In this document: positions 23,755 to 36,415 of the stretch, piece by piece
Layout: the number at the start of each line of letters is the position of its first letter
Position numbering within the stretch: position 1 is the first letter of the stretch
Assembly (NCBI GenBank): GCA_036417435.1
Contig: CM070909.1
Location: 13,114,597-13,178,596, forward strand
Length of the DNA: 64,000 bases
DNA from: Inia geoffrensis
Taxonomy: Eukaryota > Chordata > Mammalia > Artiodactyla > Iniidae
Direction of reading: 5' to 3'
Notes under the pieces: model-generated
Seen by the model: only the letters and a program-made list of their open reading frames with translations
Databases searched by the model: none
Told to the model about the DNA's origin: nothing
Position numbers and translations under genes: made by a program

Positions 23755-23973
23755 GGGTTTTTTGGTTTTTTGTTTTGTTTTGTTTTGTTTTTGGCGGTAC
23801 GCGGGCCTCTCACTGTTGTGGCCTCTCCGGCTGAGGAGCACAGGCTCCAGACGCGCAGGCTCAGCGGCCATGGCTCACGGGCCCAGCCGCTCCGCGGCAT
23901 GTGGGATCTTCCCGGACCCATGTCCCCTGCATCGGCAGGCGGACTCTCAACCACTGCGCCACTAGGGAAGCCC
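23755..23973 (-). mobile_element. CHR-type SINE lacking its B box
   Basis: It is in minus orientation with a (TTTTG)n-type tail at 23757-23793. The duplication GAGTCTTTGG lies at 23745-23754 and 23974-23983. Compared with the three similar copies in this window, about 15 bp covering the RNA polymerase III B box are missing near 23918, where CCCGGACC is joined directly to CATGTCCCC. Confidence 0.9.
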
Positions 23974-24424
23974 GAGTCTTTGGTTTTTTAAGGTGCCCTG
24001 GTCATGGTCAAAGCTTTAAGTATGTCCTTACCTGGGGCTCCCACCAGAATTCTGATACCTATTCTTAAGCTTTCATTATTTCAAACCACTTTAAAATGGG
24101 GTGGAAATATTATCTCCCTCAACTTTTTTTTAAAATGAGTGTCATATTTTCAAATCAAACCTACTATATAACTTTCAGATTCTTTTTAAAGCAAGTTTAT
24201 GGCCCAAGAACAATTTGGGCTTCCGTGAAATACCTCCAGAAGTGAAGAGAATAACTATATCTGGGAAGAACTCTGGCTTTATGTTAGAGCTCATCTACTT
24301 TCAGGAGTGATCAGGGAGATAGGAGACCTTTTTGTTTCAGTACAGAGGAAAATACAGGAAAAACCCTCACAGAGAATCCCTCTGAGGCAAAGAAACAATA
24401 CATCACCCTGGAAGATGCTCAGAA

Positions 24425-24540
24425 CCAAGGATCAGAAGTGCTGGCTTCTAGCCAGGACTTTGCCACCTGTGTTAGCTCTCTGAGACTCCTGAGTCATAAG
24501 GTGGGTTTCTACTAACTATTCTCTCTATAGTATAATACTT
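24425..24540 (+). mobile_element. MIR-like fragment
   Basis: GCTTCTAGCCAGGACTTTGCC followed by TTAGCTCTCTGAGACTCC resembles the MIR core. It is short and diverged. Confidence 0.45.
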
Positions 24541-24714
24541 TCTAGCACTAGGATTCTAGGAGAAGCACATGGCTCTTAATAAAGTGAGGTTGGAATGTGC
24601 TTTATGATTTCCATCTGAAAAGCTAAATATATCTATGCTATTTTATTTTATTATCAGAAATATCCTTTCACTTGAATAATTTAGAAATTAAAGTATAGTA
24701 AGAGAAATCATCCA

Positions 24715-24757
24715 GTGTGTGTGTGTGTGTGTGTGTATGTGTGTACATATATATATG
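24715..24757. repeat. GT then AT dinucleotide repeat
   Basis: (GT)n at 24715-24735 passes through TATGTGTGTACA into ATATATATATG. A simple alternating repeat beside a young SINE. Confidence 0.9.
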
Positions 24758-24838
24758 TAAAATCAATGACAGAGCTGGGGCCAGAAGAGAAAAAAGAAGA
24801 CCTTTCAGGCAAATGTAATAGCTCAAAAGGACAGGTTG

Positions 24839-25046
24839 GGGCTTCCCTGGTGGCGCAGTGGTTGAGAGTCCACCTGCCGATGCAGGGGACACGGGTTCGT
24901 GCCCCGGTCCGGGAAGATCCCACATGCTGTGGAGCGGCTGGGCCCATAAGCCATGGCCGCTGAACCTGTGCGTCCGGAGCCTGTGCTCCGCAACGGGAGA
25001 GGCCACAACAGTGAGAGGCCCGCTTGCCACAAAAAAATAAATAAAT
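24839..25046 (+). mobile_element. CHR-type SINE, young copy
   Basis: It is a full-length copy followed by an (AAAT)n tail. The target-site duplication AAAAGGACAGGTTG is perfect at 24825-24838 and 25047-25060, pointing to a recent insertion that may be absent in related species. Confidence 0.93.
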
Positions 25047-25539
25047 AAAAGGACAGGTTGAAGAGCCAGACCAAGTACAGTCTCTTGTCTTGGCTGTGAG
25101 AGGAGCTTGGTCACCTTGTGACTAGAGCCACATTACTGTTGACCACCTGGATGTATGTGAGTAGCTAATTCTTTTCAATGCACCACACATTGGTTAAAAT
25201 GAGGTTTAGTTTGCTTTCCTGATAACTCTACACAATGGAAGAAAAATGCATTAAAGAGTAAGAAAGACAGTTAACAATTTAAAGAAAACACAGAGGATAG
25301 AGGAATATGTCAGTTGTGACCATGGGGATGCCACCAGCAAAATCTAACTGTGGGAACATTTACAGGATAAAAGACTCCATGTCTTTAACAAATACATTTC
25401 AAAAAATAAGTTGAGAGGTGAAACTATAGGTTCAAAAGAGATTTGAGAAGTAGTAACCAATTGTGTGGACTTTATTTGGCTTGTGATGGAAAACCCAACT
25501 GTAAAACAGTATTATATTTGAGGCAAGAAACTTGAACAG

Positions 25540-25850
25540 TAACTAGATATTTGTTATCAAGGAATATTGGGAAATTTTGATGTCATGATGGTATTGTGGT
25601 TACTCTAAAATAGAGTCCTTAATTATTAGAGATACGTTAGTGAGATATTTACAGATTAAATTGTACCATTATGGACTTTGCTTCAAAATAATATAGAAGA
25701 GGGAACTGGACGGGGATATGACTGAAACCAGACGGGCATAAGTTGATAATTATTGAAGTTGGACGATGGATACACAGAGGTTCATTATACCATTCTGTTT
25801 ACTTTTGAATATGTTTAAAATTTTCCATGCTGAAAAGAAAAGAAAAGTAG
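25540..25850 (+). mobile_element. L1 LINE 3' end, old
   Basis: It shows GCTTCAAAATAATATAGAAG, AAGTTGATAATTATTGAAG, GGTTCATTATACCATTCTG and AAAATTTTCCATGCTGAAAAG in the order of an old L1-type 3' end. Confidence 0.6.
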
Positions 25851-26132
25851 ATGACAGGTATCGTGTAGTAAGAAAGAATCTTATGGAAACTAAAAAGTTG
25901 CTTTAAGATCATAATTATTTAGTCTCCTCTCAACCCCTTACCAACATCATCTTCAGTATTACCAACATTTTCAGCATCAGCTAGCAGAAAGTCTCCTAAC
26001 TTAACTGGATTCACCAGTCCAGACTACCACTGATGGTTAGAAACCGATTGGGACAGGAATTTTTTCCGAACAGCACCTTGTTATAACAAGCTTTTCCAAG
26101 TCACAATAAACAGTAAAGAAAGCACAAAGACC

Positions 26133-26135
<3 letters not shown>

Positions 26136-26181
<46 letters not shown>
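26136..26181. repeat. CA microsatellite
   Basis: About 22 uninterrupted CA units. In the direction of GRIN2B it is a GT repeat lying shortly downstream of the AATAAA at 26231-26226, where a GU-rich cleavage element is expected. Confidence 0.95.
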
Positions 26182-26183
<2 letters not shown>

Positions 26184-26225
26184 CCACTCTGGATTTTTTT
26201 ACCCTGATAATTTATGGTAGGTTTC

Positions 26226-26231
26226 TTTATT
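26226..26231 (-). promoter_or_regulatory. GRIN2B: Distal polyadenylation signal AATAAA of GRIN2B
   Basis: TTTATT on the plus strand reads AATAAA on the transcript strand. Cleavage would be expected 10-30 bases further, around 26215-26200. Beyond that, the CA microsatellite at 26136-26181 reads as a long GT repeat in the transcript direction, a fitting GU-rich downstream element. The A/T-rich sequence just upstream (26230-26700) and the resulting UTR length agree with the long human transcript. The motif is common by chance, so the context carries the argument. Confidence 0.6.
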
Positions 26232-28859
26232 TTTTGAATATAAAGTGACAGAAATAATTTGCCATTAGAAAAGAGAAAGAATCTTTGACTATTTACAGCT
26301 TTTATACATCACAAAGTTTTTCTTGTTTTTATGTTGTGTCTTTTTTTTTTTTAATTCATTTTAATTTTTGTTCCTGCATCATTTGAACAAGTCCAAACTG
26401 GAAATCTATACAGCTCACAAAAAAGCCCTCCACCCAAAAGACCCCCCCACCCCAACCCCCATGAGAAACAAGATAAATCAAAAGAATGAAATCAACTTAT
26501 TTGTTTTTTTTCAAGGTAAGTCATTTGCTTATATATATACTTGTAATTATTTTTTTTTCAAGTTCAAACACCAAAATCCAAGAGAGAAAGGAAAAATATA
26601 AAAAGACCCAGTCATCCGCCCTCTCCCCCCCCACTCCAGAAACTCAGCTGATCCCTACACGTCCAAAATAAGAAATATATATTTACAGAAAACAAAAACA
26701 AAACAAACAAACAAAAACAGAACTTGGAGGTGGATGGACTGGGGATCTGAGAGTCAAGAGGAAGAAGAGCCGGCCCCAGGGACGGGAATGGGATCTGGGC
26801 CTCACAGAGTCAAGGTGAGCCTGAGTCCTCTGTGTTTTCCCTGGGGAGGGTACCACACTGGGAAAGCTAGAAACGTGTCCTCTGTGCCATGGTGCCTCGG
26901 GAGGGGTGCGGCTCCGAGTTTGCAACGCAGTCCTGCGGTGGATTCGTATTTTGTGGTTTCCACCATCACCCCCTCATGCTCACACACATATGCGTGCACG
27001 CACACACTCACAGGCACACACACGCACGCGCCAGTCATTGTGGCGCAGTGTAACGATGACAGTGCTGGAGCTTTGGCTTCTGCCACGTGGACGAAAGAGA
27101 TTGGCCCTTCGGGACGAGAGCGCATTGCCCTATCTTGTCCCTTTTCTGATCTCCACTGTAACATGCCGTCTAGGGTCTTCAAGTGTTTCCAGCTACACTG
27201 AAATATTAATGCTGGGATGGTCATTGGGTAACAAAGCTCCTACGGAGGCTTGCTCCCTGCCCCCCTCCTGCAAATTCCCTTAACAAACAGGTACACCCCC
27301 TTAACCAGGTGTGGGATGCAACCTGAACTAGGGGAAAACCTGAGACTGAGGCAGTGGAAGCCATGTTGTTTCCTGCTCACCTTTGAAAGGTTTCATTCCC
27401 AGGCATCAGAAAGCAAACAGAGGGCATGACAAACCCATCCCTGGCTTGTTTCACTTGCTTCCTTCTTCCTTCCTAAGTGGGGTCCCTTAGTCTTCGGCAC
27501 AGAAAGCCCAGTATATCCCCTTGGGTTTGTCACAATGTCCCTCCAATACAAGAACTCAGGACGTGGCATTAGACAAGCCAGGGTGAACACAAGAGAATCT
27601 TTTGGGGAAAATGCCAGGCAGGATGTGACTAAGCTCGGGGGTCCCTTTACTGGGGGACAGAGGAACTGAACCAGTGGTAGCCGTGGTGTGATGAAATGCA
27701 TGCCTTGTTCAAGATCCCGCAGCAGCTTGGAGAACTAGCGCACCAGAAATGGTTGAACAGCTTCCATCTCTTTTCAAATTATGAGAGTTTTGTTTTTGTT
27801 TTTTTTTTTAAGGGCACAGGATATAAAATAGAATGAGCACGCCATCTGTGTCAGAAGCATGTGGACTATTCCTGGGGACAGACTCTAGGTTGCTCTTGCT
27901 AAATCTCTAAATGCCGACGCAAGTGGATTTTTTCCCCCTGCCTCCCTTGGTCAAATTTCTGATTTTTTTCAGCCCTCCCTAAAAGCCCTCACTTGTCCCT
28001 TTTGCATGCAGCCCCACTCAAAGTCTTTTCCTTCCTAACCCTCTCCTGATCTTCCAAACCTCTCACCCAGGGCTTTTAAAGACTTCCGATCATTTCCTTA
28101 CGTTCCTCTCTGTCGCAAAAGAAAATACTAAATGAAAACGATCAGTCAGAGAAAAGTTGCATATAGCAGAACTGGGCAGAAGCAAAGCTGCTTTCCAATC
28201 CTTTTACTTTGATTTTGTTTACAAGGTAAATGAGGAGAAAAGTGAACAAAGAGTTATGATTCCCCCAAGGAAACTGACTTCGATGGGAGCCTCAAAAATA
28301 GCAAGGACAAGATTTACTGGGAAAGTGTGTTCTTTCCAGGGCAATAGTCAAAGTGCGGCCTCAAGCCACGATCACATTTGCTGACATCTATAAAGATGGG
28401 CTGTGGCCTACCACAGATGGCAATGGAGTTTCTAGTGAACATCGAAAAACCCCAAACATCAGGACTGAAGAAGAGACACCAGAGACGCGCTCAGTGCCTT
28501 GGCCTCCGCTCCTTCAATAACATTTTCCTCCACCTAACGGCAGTCCCACCCCACCCCAGACCCCAGACCAGTTAAGTCCAACCTCCGTGTAATCGAAGCC
28601 TCAAGCATCACACTCTCTGACCCAGCTCCTGCTTCCCAGCTTGCTCTTTCAGGCAAGTGACTCAATAATTCAGGGACCCCGGTCTGCATCTCAATCCCCT
28701 CCCCCTACCACACTTCATTATTCCCGATTACCTCAAAAAGCCTCACTTCTCTCCTCACCCCGCTTAGATTCCAGGGCGGATCATAATCACCACTTCGCAG
28801 TTGCCCTTGACTGTGTTTCTCGTGCCGCCCTCATTGCATTTACCTGGCTAACCCCCAAC

Positions 28860-30770
28860 TCTGTTTAAATCTGACTCTCCGCTCTAGCCAAGCAGCTGAA
28901 TGCAGCTGAAGAACATTCTTAAATTACTTTTAAACTCACGACTGGAAGCATCTCAAGTAAGTCCTTTCTTTGTGCCACCTGGGATGCCTCTTACATTCAC
29001 TTGCCCTCCTCACTCTTCTGCTGCATGACAATATGAGTAATTCATGCCTTCTTTCCCTCCCAAACCTCCAATACCCATTCCCCAATACTCACTATTGGCT
29101 GATGGACTCCCTTTGTAATTCACTACAAAATTATCAGTCAGAAAAGACGTATTCCCAGCATCACATCTACCAATCCCCTTGCATCTGTGCCCCACTCTCT
29201 CCCTTCTGTTACCATAACAACCTGGTTAGTCCCTCCACTTGTGCCCTGGATCCCATTCCCTCTCACTTCGTCGAAGACATCACTCCAGCAATTATCCCCT
29301 CTCCTTAAGAATCAGCAATGTCCCCTCTTTACTGGATCATTCCGGTCAGCATGAAACAGGCTGTTATTTCTTCCATCTTTTAAAAAAATAACCTCCTTGG
29401 ACCTCACATCCTTTACCATCTACTATTATTCTATGTTCCCTCTACTGCAAAAGAGTTGCCTTTTCATACTGTTTCCACTTCCTCTTCTCCAACTCTTTCT
29501 TGAACCCACCCTGACCATGCTATTGCCCCCCCACCCCCGGCAGTTCACTGAATCCGCTGTTTTCCAGGTCATGAAAAGGACGACCTCCCTGTTGCCATGG
29601 AAGCCACTCCTGGCCACTCCTCAGTGCTAGTTTCTCCCCATCTCCTGGGGCTTTGAACACCCCCCCACCCCCAGGGCTGAGGCTGAGGGACTCTCTTCCG
29701 TCTGTACTCACTCCTAGATCTAGTCTCATGGCTTCAGATACCAACCAAATGTCTCTGAATTCCAAATTTATATCTTCAGTCTCTACCTCTTGCCTAAACT
29801 CCAGGTGCGTATAGCCAACAGCCTGACCAGCATTTCCACTTGGATGTCTGATGGACATCTTAGCCTTACTAGAAGGATATCTTTGCCAGTCTCCTTCACC
29901 TCCAGGATTCCCATCTTATTAATGGTGACTCCAAACTTACAGTAGCCGAGGCCAAAAATTCTAGGATCATTCCTGATTCTTTTTTTTCTCTTACTCAATA
30001 TCTAATTCCTCAGCAAACCCTTCAGAGTATTTCCGGAATCCAGCCACTTCTCACCACCTTCACTGACACCATGGCCCAAGCCACTACATCTCTTACCTGG
30101 ATGGAGGCCACAGGCTCCTAAGTAGTCTTGCTGCCCCTCCCCTTGCCCACCCTCTCACAGTGTATTCCCAACACAGTGGTCACAGTGCTGCTTTTGAAAT
30201 GGAAATCGCTTCCTATCACTCTCTACTCAGACCCTTCTAGTGACTTCTCATCTTTCTCTTGGTAAAAAGGCCTTACAATGGCCTATAAGGCCCGTGGGCC
30301 AATGCCATCTCTCTGACCTCATCTGCCACACTCACCTCCTCACTCGTTGGCCCTCCTGGCTCTTCCTCAAGTATGCCCAACATGTAGTTTGACCTGAGGG
30401 TCTCTGTGATTGCTTTCTCTTCGCCTGAAAAACCCTTCACATAGACAACTCCTAGTCTCACTCCCTTGTTTCCTTTGAAGCCTTGGCTCAACTGTCACCT
30501 TTTCATAGAAACTTTTCCTGTCCACCCTATAAAAAGTAGCAGGCCCATGTCCACCGCATCACCCACAACCCCCCTCAATCTGCCTCATTTTTCTCCACTG
30601 CACTTTGAAGTGTCTGACGTGAAATATATTTATTGATTTTTTGCCGATTTCCTCTCCTCAACATGTAAGCTTCACGAGGGCATGGACGTTGCGTTCGCGT
30701 TCTTCTCTTTTGTATCCCTGGCTTGGGGGTTCCATTCCATAAATATCAGTGCACGAATAAACAATCACTC
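28860..30770 (+). mobile_element. L2 LINE, long copy opposite to GRIN2B
   Basis: A 1.9-kb L2 in sense orientation on the plus strand, from coding-region relics (TCCAAATTTATATCTTCAGTC, CACTTGGATGTCTGATGGACATC) to the 3' end (CATGTAAGCTTCACGAGGGC). Inside the GRIN2B 3' UTR it is therefore antisense to the transcript. It is broken by many stops and not active. The stretch 28450-28860 may be part of it. Confidence 0.72.
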
Positions 30771-33700
30771 CAAAACATGCTCCTACACTGCAGGCCAAAT
30801 CTCCCCCAAAGAAGGGTTTCGGTCAAAAACAAAAATCTGGTTATCTATTCCAAACTTTAACAAATTTGTAAATGACAAGAGTAGAGCCTTCCTTTCTGAT
30901 TTAAGAATTGCCCTTGGGTTTATTATGTTTTTTAATAATTAAGAAAAAAATTTCCTTGAGTCTCAAAGGCTCTCTTGCTGTTGCCTAACTCTTAAATCCC
31001 TTGCGGGTCCAGTGGAATTTATAGAGACTCAATATTTGGAAGGATATTTAACATTTTTCAGCCTTTCTGGTTTGCTTAGAACATACGATCTACTGCCTTT
31101 CAATAATATTATAGCTTAAAAGATCATGTCTGAGTCAGTTAATTCCATGCTAATATGTGTAAGACTCGGGATTAAATCCATCTATAAAAAATGCCTATTT
31201 GTAATCAAATCTACCAACTTCCTTCACGAAGTAAAGAGTAATCAGATTAGAAACCTGGTGTTCTCTCGGGGGATGGGCAGATATAATTTTACTTAAAAGA
31301 TTTTCTCTCTCAGAGTAGTAGAGATTTTCTCTCCACTCCCCTGATATATTTTTTTCTCCACAGCACCCTTTGCCTTCCCAATTTAAGTCAATGTGATCAT
31401 AATGGGGCTACAGTTCTACTCAGAACACTTTTGACTGGAGAATGGAAATCGTTTGAGAGGAGCTGCCCTAAAGACCTGTAGACACATTTGGGAAGAGTTA
31501 AGGCGCAGTGCTTACCAGTGTCTACCTGGAAGCAAGCCTATGCCTCTTTCTCAAGTCAGCGTCACCGTTTTTCCTGAACAATCAATACCTGCCCAGCTTC
31601 CCCTGCTGCCCAAATCTCTTATGGAATAAACCAGAGCATCTGGGTGTTGGTGTCACTGCCTCCTCACCCCCAAACCATTCTACCCTGATTTCTCCTTTCC
31701 TTGCTTTTGAATTTTTCTCAGCTCAGTAAAGAGCAATTTTCAGAAGAAAGCTTTTTGTCCCCTTGTCACCATGTCTGTTTCCTAGTTCACCTTCTCTCTC
31801 TTATCCCAATAGAGAGACAATGTTAACGATTAATAAAATAATGTGCAACAGCTCATTGGGTGAGATATTTAGAAAGTCTGTGGCCGCCAGGCCAAGGACA
31901 GCTGAGGAGAGTGTCATATCCCCAGCACATTCAGACTGGAATGCAAGCGTCCCCCGTCTCACAGGGCTTGTGCTTTGAGACACTAAAAAAGAGAGAAGAT
32001 GACAGCCACAAATTGCCTCTGTGCACATGACGGGCACCTCAACGAAAGCCCTGGTGCACACTCTCGAGGAGGTTGCCTGATATTCCAGAGCACACCCCCT
32101 CTCCACTAGGCGAACCACAGGTTATCACCGGAACAGGCACACACTTTCCCAGCATTTGACCTTGAGTTGAAACATCTGGTAGTAGGCCCTTCTTGTTTGC
32201 TTATCATTCTCCTTTTAAAACTTCTCCATCTTCCCAAGTTAACAAACAAACAAACAAAAAAACCCATGAGAAATTACCAATGGTTTCTTTTAACGATCTA
32301 AGAGTTTAGATAATAACACGGCTTAAGGAATACATCCCTCCTTGAGGCGGGGGGCGGGGGGGGGGGAACCAAATCCATGAAGAGGAACCAGGAGAGCCAC
32401 CAAGAAGGCTGAGAGGTGAGGAAGAGTTTCCACGTAAGAAACCTGGAAGGTTCCATGATAAAAGCCGCCTCACCACAGCTAAAACATAGGTATTTTGGTC
32501 TATTTCCTAACATAGCCATCATTCTTCTTGTTCAGCACCAACCACTGAAATTGGTTTTGGAATCATGGCTGCCAGGCAAGGAGCGAGAACAAGTGCCCCA
32601 AAGAAGAGATGGCTCTGGAAGAGAGAACAAGATCCCCAAAACGATTGGGATTAAAGGAAATATGCTGCTTCTGTTCGTTTTTTGTAAATTTCCATACCAA
32701 ACTCTGCCTGTAGGATGTTTCATGGGTGATGACCAAGTAGACTTCCCCACAGTGTGACAAAGAAAATGAATATGCAACAAAGGAAACCAAAAAGTGATGA
32801 CGACACAGCCCCAGAAGATCACAGTTTTGTTCTTGGTCTCATTCATCTTTCCACTCACTGGACTTTACCCACTTACCTGAATTACCATGCGGGTAATTCT
32901 TTCATGTTAGCTACAGAAAGCAAGAGGCCAAGGAAAAGTGTGAGCTGCCCAGGTGCCGATGACCGAATGGACAAGCCTGGCTGGAGAAGAAATCAAAACC
33001 ACGCTACCAGAGGAAATTACATCCCGCCCCCAGCCTCCGTGAGAAGGAGTTTAAACTCGTGTGGAGGCTGCTGCCCAGCAGAGCCCCTGACTCTGCAAGG
33101 GACTCTCCCCTCCACTGCTCTTCCACGGGACACCTAGCACCCAGGCCCAATAAAATCTACTCCCAAGGGGAAGCTCCCCGCATTTTACTTGTGCTCTTGG
33201 CTTAGAACTCCAGTCTCGTGCACACGTGGATTTTCTTTGGAAAACTTTGCCCTTGTAATACTTCCTATCTTTCTCTATGAGCCATCTTTTTGGCAGCTGT
33301 ACTGAAGGGTTGGCTTTTTCATTTCTACCATAATCTTCAATACTAAGCACAAAAGCACAATACTAGTTTTGATGAAATAATTCTGTTATTTCTTGCCCTT
33401 AGGGTTCCCATGAATCCTTTTATTCCCCTCCCCGCTTCAGTGAATAGAGCTGCAGTAGAGCACGGTAGGGCCATCCCAGGCACTAAGATGTTCCGAATGC
33501 TCATCAGCTGTTGGCCCTGTTACTCCTCATGAAGGAGCATCAGGACCAAGTATCTGTAGTGACACTCCTGTGAAGGATGACGTTCCCATGGACTCAAGAT
33601 GGAATAGCCCCCGTCCCTCTCTCTTAGCTTCCTGTAATACCATCATGATTTCAGGTGGCCTATGGGGGAACAGAAAGGAATGGATATTTGTCATTGGCCT

Positions 33701-34815
33701 GATTCTAAACTTCAAGCTTAGGGAGGGCTCTAGTCCCTTCTGCTACAGCAGCCCCGTACGTGAGAATAAAACTCACCTCCTTCCTCTGCCCCTATTCTCT
33801 CCCGAGCGAGGGTCCTGAGCAAGGCTCTAGGAGTGACCACACTGTGCGATCGATGATACAGAAGAACACCACCCTCCACAGCCCCGAGCAGCTATTACTT
33901 TTCCAACTTCCTATTTCTTCTCCTATCTCTCCCCTGGGGCAGGAGGGACCAATGAAATGAAAAAAAATTTTTTTTTCTACATTGAACTAGGACACTTAGA
34001 GCTCTTTCACTGCTCTTGGTATAAGCAGCATGCTCTGTATGTGACCCAAAACCTGTTCTGTGGCAGAAACTGAAGACGATCCTCTTTGGAAAGACTGATG
34101 GTTACTTCCTGATCTTAAAATCATTCATCAGTGAACAGGCGGATTGCAAAAGAAGATGGTTGCAGGATCCCCTGGCCCTTCGGCGCTTAATGATTTTACC
34201 GCTATGAATCTTGGGGTGAAATTAAGGTTTCGTAAGAATTCTCAGGAGACTTTTATTAGTCTTTGCAACGTCCATGCTGCCCTGCCTCTGGGCTTTAGGC
34301 AGCAATAATTATTACGGGGGATAATTGCTTCCTCCTGGAATTCCTTGCATGCGTGAACTTCCTTATATTTCTACGTAGGCTTCCAGAACTAACTCACGTC
34401 TTAAAACTGGCATCAAGCTTGCTGTGCTTGAACTTGACTAAGTTATACCCAGAAGAAACTAAAAGGCTCCGTCTTGAGGTCGCCCTCTTCACTGTGAACT
34501 GATTAAAACCACTGATACCTTCAGAGTATCATGAGTTTCTCGCACAGATTCTTGGTCTCCCTTCCCCATGGAACGCTCTGGAAGAGGTCCTCTGTCTCAG
34601 TTTTCCTTGGGCTTTTTATTTGAGTGGGTTACATGCTACATACACATTTTTTAATGATAAAAAATTATTCACAATGTGTCTCCCCACAAAATTCAAAACC
34701 GTTTTTGTTATTTAGCCTTCAACTATTCTTCATTATAGAAACTCTTCTATCCCTTTCTCGCTTTTAAGATTTTGGTTCTTACCCCTTTCACTGGTCTCTG
34801 TAGACTCATGTGGAC

Positions 34816-34823
34816 TGTGTGTA

Positions 34824-34855
<32 letters not shown>

Positions 34856-34867
34856 TGTGTGTGTGTG
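34816..34867. repeat. GT microsatellite (CA in GRIN2B mRNA)
   Basis: (GT)n broken twice by AT. In the GRIN2B transcript it reads as a CA repeat of about 50 bases. Confidence 0.95.
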
Positions 34868-36368
34868 AAGAAGACAGGTTCTCATGGGAAAGATTTGGGT
34901 AAACCATAAACTAGCTGCCAGGCTTTCATGACTTTTATCCTCCATTAGATGCTGAACACAGGGTGGGGTGGACAATTCAGGCAGCACTGTTTTGTGAGCT
35001 AGGCCGAGAGTTGGAAATTCAGACGAGTTTTGGTTCCGCCAAGAATTTCCTGTATAACCTTAGTTCTGACTGCTCAGCAAATTTTGCCGTGCTTCAGCAT
35101 TTTCATCTTTAAAATGAAAAGACGATCGTATTTCCATGCCAAAGGAAGCCATTCACAGGGATGGTTGTGGCAGAGGTCTAAGTGGGCTGCTGGTGACCGT
35201 GGAAACTCTATCCTTCTCCAAGCACGGGTAGCAGAGTCAGGCTGAGAAACTGCCATAGCTCAGGGCCATTTTACATGGGAATTAAGCTACGAATGCTCAA
35301 GAATGACTCCTCAAATGTCTATGCACCCCATTTCTTGTGCCTGCTACCGAGACACAACCAACGTACTTGCCCTGATCACTGAAAGTGCCCAGGAGTCCCA
35401 GGAGGAATAACAGTAACAAGGTTGTTCTCTTTTCTGGGATCCTAAGTACACAGTTATGTGCAGCAGGATATATCCTCCACCGTCAAAATGCAGCGGGGCT
35501 GACTGTACGAGGCTTGTTGGGCTCTGGTTTGAAAACATTAAATACCACGCACATGTGCAAGCTCTGTGCTCTCTTAACTTCTCATTCTAACAATGTGTGT
35601 GTGCGTGGGTGCGGGTGTTTGGAGGGTGAGCTGCTTGGAGCTGACTTAGAACACAGAGCACCTTGAGACCCTTCGCCTGAGAATGAGAATGTAAGATGAT
35701 AAGTGAAAGAGGGAAAACACGGCCGTAAGTGCCCTGGTTGTCTTCCAGTTGCGTTCGCATGAAAGAAAGGGTATTTCTGCTATTTTATGTCTTACTCAGT
35801 AAGAGTTCTGTCTGGATGCCTCTCTAGCCTCTTTGCTTCCTGCTGACGTGAAGTCTTGCTACTTTCTCTGCTCTTGACCCTGGGAGAAGAAAAATTATTG
35901 AATCTCCCAAGGTATGTTTGCCATTTCCGTCCCACTGAGGACAGACCTCTCCCCCGCCTTCATGGTGTTGTCAAGAGATGTGGGTACCCATGGAGACGTA
36001 GTTATCTAAGCAGCAAGCCTGTCTAGCCTTGGAGAGGCTGGTTTCTACATCTCCATCCTCTTAGCACTGACCACTAATGGGACATCAGAGGACCACATGG
36101 ATTCCACAGGGCTCAGTAGGGACAGGCAGTAGGACAACCACGTGGTTGTTCCATTACAAAGACGTGCTCCCTTCATATAAAGCCTGGGTGTTCTGTCAAA
36201 CCTTTAGGCGTCAGCGATCCACAGGCTAGAAGGGCAAAGCCAAAACACTGGCTCGAAAAACTGGAATTATGTCCATCCAGTTCCAAATGAACACTTTCAT
36301 CTACCGAGAATGCAGCCCTGCTCCTCTGTAATATGACTGACAGTGGCACTGTGGGATCTAGTTGTTAG

Positions 36369-36369
<1 letters not shown>

Positions 36370-36413
<44 letters not shown>
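36370..36413. repeat. GT microsatellite (CA in GRIN2B mRNA)
   Basis: About 22 uninterrupted GT units. In the transcript it reads (CA)22, 1.5 kb from another CA repeat. Confidence 0.95.

Positions 36414-36415
<2 letters not shown>

Larger units (their letters stand above)
21211..26204. other. Gene-free sequence beyond the GRIN2B end
   Basis: Outside the listed SINEs, MIR, hAT, L1 and microsatellites, the stretches 21211-21870, 22016-22980, 23161-23744, 23984-24425 and 25061-25540 contain nothing I can name. Confidence 0.5.

Noticed and set aside
32346..32367. A G-run that could form a quadruplex.
   Set aside because: It is on the strand opposite the transcript and is a low-complexity run that may also contain base-calling errors.
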